Assembly: GCA_025349905.2 (NCBI GenBank)
Contig: MU624784.1
Coordinates: forward strand, 1 to 24,306
Source: Blastocladiella britannica
Taxonomy: Eukaryota > Blastocladiomycota > Blastocladiomycetes > Blastocladiales > Blastocladiaceae
Reading direction: 5' to 3'
DNA length: 24,306 nt
In this document: positions 18,281 through 24,306 of the stretch, piece after piece
Numbering within the stretch: position 1 is the first letter of the stretch
Layout: every line of letters begins with the position of its first letter
Made by a program: the position numbers and the translations under genes
The notes under the pieces: generated by a model
The model's database searches: none
The model's input: the letters and a program-made list of their open reading frames with translations, nothing else
What the model was told of the DNA's origin: nothing

Positions 18281-18688
18281 ATGGCCGCCCCACAACGTAC
18301 GGCCGCAGGGCTTCAAGCGCTTGTGAATGGCAGTAACGGCGCCCTGTCACAGCTGGGCCACGGGCACGGCGTGGTTCCCGATAGCTACCTGGTGATGTTC
18401 AAGCCCGACACGTCCGCGGCCGAGATCGACCGTGTGGCCGAGCTGGTCACCAATGCGGGCGGACAAGTCACGTCTCGGTTTGGGATCACTGGGCCCGGTC
18501 TGGCAGTGCGCATCCCGCGCGACCAGCTGCGTACGTGCCAAACCTTTTGACTCATTTCACATTACGCCAGGCCTGACCATGGAAATTTAAAAGATACCCT
18601 GTCGGGCATCGAGGCAGTCGCGTCAGTGCAGCCCAACCGTATCGTGCCGCAGCCGACGCCCGTGGCGCCCAAGCTGGAGGATCGGTAG
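18281..18688 (+). CDS. Peptidase inhibitor I9-domain protein (Pbi2-like)
   Basis: This small protein of about 114 residues resembles the inhibitor/propeptide I9 domain of subtilisin-type proteases, as in yeast Pbi2, which restrains vacuolar proteinase B. Exon 1 is 18281-18530 and exon 2 is 18594-18688. The intron (63 nt, GTACGT...AAAAG, phase 1) carries CTGAC 16 nt before its end. Splicing there gives RDQLHTLSGIEAVASVQPNRIV, which fits the domain end, where a helix is followed by a strand ending in V-x-P/D-x-x-V. The front half gives DSYLVMFKPDTSAAEIDRVAELV and GGQVTSRFG. About 36 extra residues precede the domain, with no signal peptide. A shorter intron with another acceptor is possible but less family-like. 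The stop lies five bases before the next gene's start codon. Confidence 0.7.
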
Positions 18689-18693
18689 AAGAT

Positions 18694-20481
18694 ATGAATG
18701 GAAATGCCTTTCGAGTCATGGAATACCACGCCCTGGTCCTGGACCGCATTCTCGCGTACGCAGTGGTCCTGCATGTGCAAGACCATCGGCAGGCAACGAC
18801 TTTCTTGAATGCCGTGCCCCACGCCCACGCCCGGGTCGAGACGTTGACTGCCGTCCTGGCCCAGTGCCTACCCGAGTATTTACCGCCCAAGGCCATTCGC
18901 CACGGGTATCACGGCTTGCTCTTGCCGTACTACCCGCCCAGCGTCATTGCTTTGACCGCAGAATGGTGTGTCCGGCACGCCGCCAACCAAGGACTAATCG
19001 ACGTGCTGGACTGCATCTGGACCGCGTGCGCCAAGCACAACGTCACTGCCACCATTTTCCCAACCGTGGTGTCCCGAGTGCTCGAGGCGGGGCACCAGCA
19101 CGTCTTGGACTGGCTGGACGCCAAATTAGTGGACTTGGATCCTGACTTGCGGGGGGGCGTGCTCGCGCAGACCAGACGCCGAACCACGGCGATACAATCG
19201 GGCCACCTCTCGTCCTTGAATTGGCTTGAGCGGCGCCCCGAGTGTCCGGGCGATTTCCTGTTGCCCGTGCACCGCGTCGAGGAAGCGCTCCTGGCCGGGC
19301 AGCTGGACCTGGCTCTTCACTTGTTGCGAGCCAACCAACCCGACCTGGAATCCGAGCTGTTGACGTCGGATCGATTCACGCCCCTCCTGACCCGCGTTAC
19401 CCACTCCCGCCACCGGCACGTGCTCGAATGGTGGTGGTCCAAGTGCCGTCGCAGTGACCGTACCGATCCTATCGATATTGCCGCTTCCGTCGCCACCGCC
19501 GCGCTGTCGTCCGGCGACATGTCCATGATCGAATGGTGGTGGCAGACGTACTTGTCGTTACGAAAAGACTCCAATTCAAATGGTGCCGACGACAACGCGC
19601 CGGTCCCTCCGTATTTTGGCGGCACCGATGCGATCAAGTTTGCGTTCCAGAGCGGGGACCTCGAGCCCGTCACCTGGCTCTACACCACTTGCCAGTCCCA
19701 CCCCGCTTACTTTGTCTGCAGCTGGCCCGCGCAGTTCAAAATTAGCACATATCCGACCTTGGACTGCCGCCGCCTGACGCTCCCACTGGCGGTCTGGTGG
19801 TCCGACCAAGTCACCAACGCCGGCATCGCCCCGGTGGTCGCGTGGACCCTACGCTACCCGGCGCAGTGTTCGCGCACCGGGTCGCTCGATGTGCTCCAGT
19901 GGATGTGGGACCACCGCCAGTCCATGACCGTACACTGGAGCCCGCGGATGCTCGTGGAAGCCGTGGAGCACTCGCAGCTAGCGGTCGCGCAATGGATCGT
20001 GGCGCGCCACAGCCCGTTTCCCAGCCAACAAGCGCCGCGGTTCATGTTCGATCCGTCGTTTGGGACCGACGCCGACCAGCAGCGAAAACAGCTGGCAATG
20101 TACCAGTGGTGGTGCGACCGTGCGCATGCACGCGCCACCACCACCGCCGCGGCCACGGCGTCAACGGCGGATCTCCGAGCCATGGGCGAGTCGGTCATGG
20201 ACAGCACGTCGGTCGACGCCGTGACCTGGTGGTTATCTGTGCTTGACCGCCAACCGCCCGACCAGCGCAAGGCGTTGTTCAGAACAACCATGGCCGAGAC
20301 GTTCTGGCCGGTCGGGTTCAAGCTGGCGCTCGAGTTTGCTGATCGGCACGGGATTGGGGTTGCGGATTTGGCATCCGAGCTTCTCATGGCCGATGCTTCC
20401 GACGGCATGACCAAGGGTGGAGACCGGCTGAAGCGGACGGCGCGGCTGTGGTGGACGGCGATCCGGGCATATAGTCCTTGA
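18694..20481 (+). CDS. Ankyrin-like repeat protein, single exon
   Basis: This 595-residue protein has no clear orthologue that I can name. It contains repeated helical units of about 35-60 residues with the pattern (A/S)xxxGHxxVLxWWW, for example LEAGHQHVLDWL, IQSGHLSSLNWL, THSRHRHVLEWWW, LSSGDMSMIEWWW, FQSGDLEPVTWL and SRTGSLDVLQWMW. These resemble degenerate ankyrin repeats in which the GH..VV.xLL core has become GH..VLxWW. The N-terminus (YHALVLDRILAYAV) is helical and F-box-like in position. Such tryptophan-rich ankyrin-like proteins occur as large families in some zoosporic fungi; function is unknown, and protein binding is the reasonable guess. No signal peptide or membrane segment is seen. 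The ATG at 18694 is five bases past the I9 stop; the methionine nine codons in is an alternative start. Confidence 0.7.
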   Translation: MNGNAFRVMEYHALVLDRILAYAVVLHVQDHRQATTFLNAVPHAHARVETLTAVLAQCLPEYLPPKAIRHGYHGLLLPYYPPSVIALTAEWCVRHAANQGLIDVLDCIWTACAKHNVTATIFPTVVSRVLEAGHQHVLDWLDAKLVDLDPDLRGGVLAQTRRRTTAIQSGHLSSLNWLERRPECPGDFLLPVHRVEEALLAGQLDLALHLLRANQPDLESELLTSDRFTPLLTRVTHSRHRHVLEWWWSKCRRSDRTDPIDIAASVATAALSSGDMSMIEWWWQTYLSLRKDSNSNGADDNAPVPPYFGGTDAIKFAFQSGDLEPVTWLYTTCQSHPAYFVCSWPAQFKISTYPTLDCRRLTLPLAVWWSDQVTNAGIAPVVAWTLRYPAQCSRTGSLDVLQWMWDHRQSMTVHWSPRMLVEAVEHSQLAVAQWIVARHSPFPSQQAPRFMFDPSFGTDADQQRKQLAMYQWWCDRAHARATTTAAATASTADLRAMGESVMDSTSVDAVTWWLSVLDRQPPDQRKALFRTTMAETFWPVGFKLALEFADRHGIGVADLASELLMADASDGMTKGGDRLKRTARLWWTAIRAYSP

Positions 20482-20496
20482 ATGAATACATAAAAT

Positions 20497-23444
20497 TTAA
20501 TTCACTTGCACATTGTACACGCGCACCCCGCCGTCGGCCGCGACCGACGCCAGTTCCACCTTGCTATGTTGATCACCGGGGACCCGGCGCCACGCGAGGG
20601 CCGATACTGCGCCCGTGTGTCCTCGTGCGCCGCGCGCCTCGGCCACGGGCCGCCACGTCGCCTGGTCGCCCAAGTACACGAGCACGGCGCCGGCCTCGGT
20701 CCCAATTGCCAGCAATGACAGCTGCGGGGTCAGTGGAAGCACTGCCACGGCCGTTGCGGCCGACCCGACCGACAGCGTTGCTGCGTGCGCAATGTCCACC
20801 TTTGTGGCTGTTGCCATGGTCGTGGTCCATACTTTGACCGACTTGTCGCGTGACGCAGTGGCGACCCACCGCGCACCCGGTCCCCATGCCGCGTCCCAGA
20901 TCACGCGCGCGTGCGCCTTTTCCACCACGCCGCCGAGCGTCCAGTCACTCCCGTTTTCTGTTTGCTCGGACTTGCACCACACGGCCCAGGTGCGGTCGCG
21001 GCCCGTGGTCACGACCCACGGCCGAACGGCATCGCCACCATCAAGAAGAGTCTCGAGGTACGGCACGATCTTGGTGACGGTGAGTGCGTGTGCGCCGATG
21101 AGCCCAGGTGGGGCTTCGTGCCATGCGAGGTCGGGGCGGTACACGCGCACGGCGGTCGCGTCTGCAGCGGTCGCGCGAGCGGACGTGGCCACGCCGAGGT
21201 ATGGCGCGGCGGCGACCGCGACGCACTCGTGGCCGTGGCCGTACAGCTTGTCGATCTCGGGCCACAGCGTGTCCTGCAGCAAGTGCTCTTCAAGCGGCCG
21301 CTGGTGTGGCCCAACATCAATAGCGGCGGTGGGTGGGACGTAGCTCTGGCGGTCCAAGTACTCTCCGCCATGCGCCGCCGTGGACGCTCGTGGCGCCTGG
21401 TCATCCTCGGCGGCGCCGGCGGCGGCCACAACCGCCTTGTTGGAGAGTCCGAGCGCGGGCAAGTTGGCCGCCTCGACGGAGCCAATCCGGTCGTCGGCCC
21501 AAGTGCCCGCAGGCGCAACACCGGCGGCCGCCATGGCCCGCGCAAACGACCGCGGCATCACAAACACCCGCGCAATCTTTTCCTCGGCCGCCGACACCAG
21601 AGTGTACATGTCGGCGAACGCCAGCGCCACCAGGTCGTACCCGTGGATCTGCGGGCGCGCCCACTCGGCCCACCGTTGTCGCTGCATCGTTGGTGCGGTT
21701 GGTGATGACAACAGGGGACGTGCCCACACTCGCGTGGTCTGGTCCTTGCTGGTAGTGAACAGGACGCGGCCCGTCGGGTCCCAGGTGGCGTCCACGACCG
21801 CGCGCGTGTGGCCGGACAGACCCGGGAGGGGCTGCCAGCGGCGGTGTTTACTGTTGTCGGCGTCCTCATTGTCGTGGTCCTCGGCCCAGATGTGCACTGC
21901 GCCCGAGTACCCGGTGGCGGCAACGGCGCGCGAGTCGGGCCGCCACACCACACAGTGCATGGACAGGACGGACCCGCCGACCTCGCCGACGCGCGCTGCG
22001 GGCGTCCATGCTGCCGCTGCCGCTGCCTGGGTCTTGGACGTGGAGTCATCATCGTCGTCGCTTGTGCGCTCCAGGTGCCAGATCAGAACTGACTTGTCAG
22101 CTGATGCCGATGCCAGACGCAGGGCCGTCGGTGGCGCGCTGGACGTGGCGTTGTCCGCGGGCGTCCATGCAACCGAGTGCACCCAGTCGTCGTGCCCGAG
22201 CAGCACCGAGTCGAGGTACACGTGCAGACGGCGCTGATCGTTGCTGCTGGCGCTACCGGGGAGCGAGACTACGTGCGCTTTGGTCGACAGCTGGCCACTA
22301 CGTACATCCCCATAATGTAAGTCGCGTCCACACAAAAAAAAGAAACAAATGAGAGCATACTCTTGCTGAACCGCCGCCATCATATCCGCCAGTGCGCGAT
22401 CCACATCTTCAGCTCGATCGCTGCCGCCGCCACTGGCAGCAGAATCCGACAATGACTCGATGCTGAGTCGCCACACGCGAATAAACTTGTCCATGGACGC
22501 CGACGCCAGCAGGACGTGGCCGGTGCGCAGGCCCGCGGCAGCCATGGTGGCAGGGTCAGCAAGCACGTGCGACTCAGAGACGGGCGAGAAAGACAGCGAT
22601 GTCGGCCAGTTGTCGTGGCCTGAGAGGGACAGGGACGGCTCAAACTGGTGCTCGTTTTTTTTTTTATTAGCTGCACAGTTGGCCCTGTAAAAAATGAAGA
22701 GAATACCTGAAGACTGGTCGGGTCCAGAATACGCAAGTGCACGAGCCTGTCGGCCGCACCAATGGCCAGCACCAGTGCGCCTTGTTGACCAGAATGACCA
22801 GGGATCCACGAAAGCGCCAGAGCCGTGGCCGACCGCGGCAGCGTCCACGACTGCACGAGCGTCCACTTACCACCAGCGGCAGCTGTCGGCACGCTCCACA
22901 CCGCCACGCGGCCCAGCGTCTCCCCGGCCACGATCCACGACCGACCCGTTTCGGACGCAGTGGCAGCCGTGACACACACCCATGTCGGCCGCAACGTGGC
23001 CGCGGTCGCTGATGAAACCGGTTGTCCAGCTGGCGGAGGCAGCGTCAATACCGCGTCGCACCGTGGATCAATGTTCCCACTGTCGAGGCCACCGAGCTCA
23101 CGCGTCAGGTCCCACACGCGCACCGACCCGTCCGCCGCGGCCGAAACGATCCGACGACCGTCGCCCACGTCGGCGACCGCGCGCACAGTCATAGCATGGC
23201 CGGTCAGGCTCGCGGACGCGTCCACGACCAGCGGATAATTTACGTCGTTGTTATTGCCATGGGCGGCCAGAAGCTGCGTGCCCGACACGTACACGTACTG
23301 GCCCGTGGCGGCATGCCAGAGTGCGCCGGCAGATAACCGTGACGCTCCTGCCGACAAGTATGTTGGGTCGAGGCGCACCGACGACGCGATGGTCGTTGTC
23401 GTTTCTCTTTTGGACGGCGAGCGGGACTGGGACCGTCGAGGCAT
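20497..23444 (-). CDS. ELP2: Elongator complex subunit ELP2, WD40 protein
   Basis: ELP2 is the double-propeller scaffold of Elongator, which modifies wobble uridines (cm5U) in tRNA. Exons 22707-23444, 22361-22644 and 20497-22297 give about 940 residues (human about 826). Introns are 22645-22706 (62 nt, phase 0) and 22298-22360 (63 nt, phase 2). The second intron has no in-frame stop, but its translation is a foreign hydrophobic stretch (YALICFFFLCG), so it is read as intron. WD repeats run throughout (SAAADGSVRVWDL, ASASMDKFIRVWRL, SASADKSVLIWHL, TSKDQTTRVWARP, TASRDKSVKVWTT). Family-specific blocks are LLGHDDWVHSVAW, RVGEVGGSVLSM, RPQIHGYDLVALAF, PALGLSNKAV, LEEHLLQDTLWPE, KLYGHGHE, HALTVTKI and TTGRDRTWAVW. 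The gene converges on the ankyrin-like gene with only 15 bp between stop codons. Confidence 0.95.
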
Positions 23445-24114
23445 ATTATTATTTTAGAACGTGGTTAATGGAAAGAGATTCCATCACGAAACGGCCGATC
23501 AATGGCGGACCTGGAGTAGACGTGTTTATGTGACGCTAGCGGCCCGGGATCAAGGTTGAGTCGAGGCGGACATATGGTACCAACGATCACGCCGCCAAAG
23601 AAAGAGGGACGGACGTGGGCCATTACCAGCTCTCTGCTCGACCTTGTACCCGAGAAAAAAAGGGAATTGGCCTAGCCAACCTCCCTTTTGATTATTTTTT
23701 TGTTATTTGAGACGTGTTGTCGGGCGATCTTAGCAATAAGATCCGAAGGGGGGTGGTGATGGTGTTTAACCAGCACGTCAATGTCGGGCGGGTTAGTACG
23801 GTGTCACGATCCGTGACGCCAGTTGAGGAGTGTTGTTGTTTGGAGTTCTTTGAGAATAATAAACCAATATCTTTGTTGTATTATCCACAACACGACCATC
23901 GTGCTCCGGCCTCACCTCTGTCCCTCGACCGTCCGCCCTCTGGACGTTACAGCGGGTCATGGATCATGTGACACGTGCGCTCATTCTGGTCAGCACATTC
24001 GAGCCTCATGGCGTGCGCGGCTGGCTGTTGTGCGAGGTCCTCGATTGTGTTGAAAAAAGAGCTTATTCATTTGTGAAAAAAAAAATTATATACAATATGC
24101 GCAATTTCAGTGGA
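23445..24114. other. Intergenic: ELP2 promoter and LRR 3' flank, no gene seen
   Basis: These 670 bp hold the upstream region of ELP2 and the downstream region of the right-edge LRR gene, both on the minus strand. The open frames inside are short and have no recognisable family. T-rich and A-rich runs occur near 23693-23703 and 24072-24082. This is the longest non-coding stretch between genes in the window. Confidence 0.5.
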
Positions 24115-24306
24115 TTAAAATAACCAAAATCTTTTCTCAGCAAGAACTGGCCTCTGATCCGACAAATTCAAAGTGATGTTCCTCTGAGAGTGATCTGCCT
24201 TAATTGCCTTGACACAATTGCCACTCAGCTTGTTGTTCCCAAGGCTCAACACAGTCAGCGACGGCGGCAACTTGGCAGCAATTGCCTGGGCGCCAGAATC
24301 GCCAAG
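24115..24306 (-). CDS. Partial LRR protein (3' end), cut by the window edge
   Basis: Reading the minus strand from the right edge gives 63 codons and a TAA (24115-24117). It begins LGDSGAQAIAAKLPPSLTVL, followed by LSLGNNKLSGNCVKAIK and a short non-repeat tail ending EKRFWLF. This is one complete RNI-type leucine-rich repeat plus the start of another, with the same LGDxGAxAIA and LPPSL wording as the LRR gene at 394-1112. The start and upstream repeats lie outside the window. Third positions are less GC-rich here (many AAT, ATT, TTG and AAG codons) than in neighbouring genes. Confidence 0.65.
   Translation of the reverse strand, partial: LGDSGAQAIAAKLPPSLTVLSLGNNKLSGNCVKAIKADHSQRNITLNLSDQRPVLAEKRFWLF

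Noticed and set aside
23714..23971. 85-codon open frame in the ELP2 upstream region
   Set aside because: No domain, no conserved pattern, and a length expected by chance in a 670-bp gap.

Overview
The window reads as nuclear DNA of a GC-rich, gene-dense, intron-containing eukaryotic microbe. It carries eukaryote-only core genes (RNA polymerase III subunit RPC6, RPA2, U5 snRNP GTPase SNU114, RanBP1, Elongator ELP2). At least 16 short introns (mostly 56-80 nt) can be placed by frame, GT..AG ends and family alignment. Third codon positions are strongly GC, and intergenic gaps are often under 100 bp. The mix (FHA plus forkhead-like protein, I9 inhibitor, a long ankyrin-like protein with GH/GD..VLxWW repeats, RNI-type leucine-rich-repeat genes) suggests an early-diverging zoosporic fungus, perhaps Blastocladiomycota; that assignment is inference.

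Layout: a small LRR gene (+, 394-1112); RPC6 (-, 1161-2289); a large gene with four Ran-binding domains and a C-terminal domain weakly like eIF2B (-, 2338-6058); an FHA/forkhead-like protein (+, 6273-8096); RPA2 with prion-like Gln/Gly/Tyr segments (-, 8154-9539); SNU114 (+, 9726-12978); RanBP1 with a very long Ala/His/Glu tail (+, 13069-15118); a CCDC186-like coiled-coil protein (+, 15336-18181); an I9-type inhibitor (+, 18281-18688); an ankyrin-like protein (+, 18694-20481); ELP2 (-, 20497-23444); and the 3' end of a second LRR gene (-, 24115-24306).

Most genes are unrelated housekeeping functions: Pol III transcription, DNA replication, splicing, nuclear transport, tRNA wobble modification and Golgi trafficking. 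The clearest theme is Ran: a single-domain RanBP1 and a four-domain Ran-binding protein lie about 7 kb apart. The last three domains of the array share one intron position and phase with RanBP1, which points to growth of the array by exon duplication. No tRNA, rRNA, CRISPR array, transposon or prokaryotic operon was recognised.
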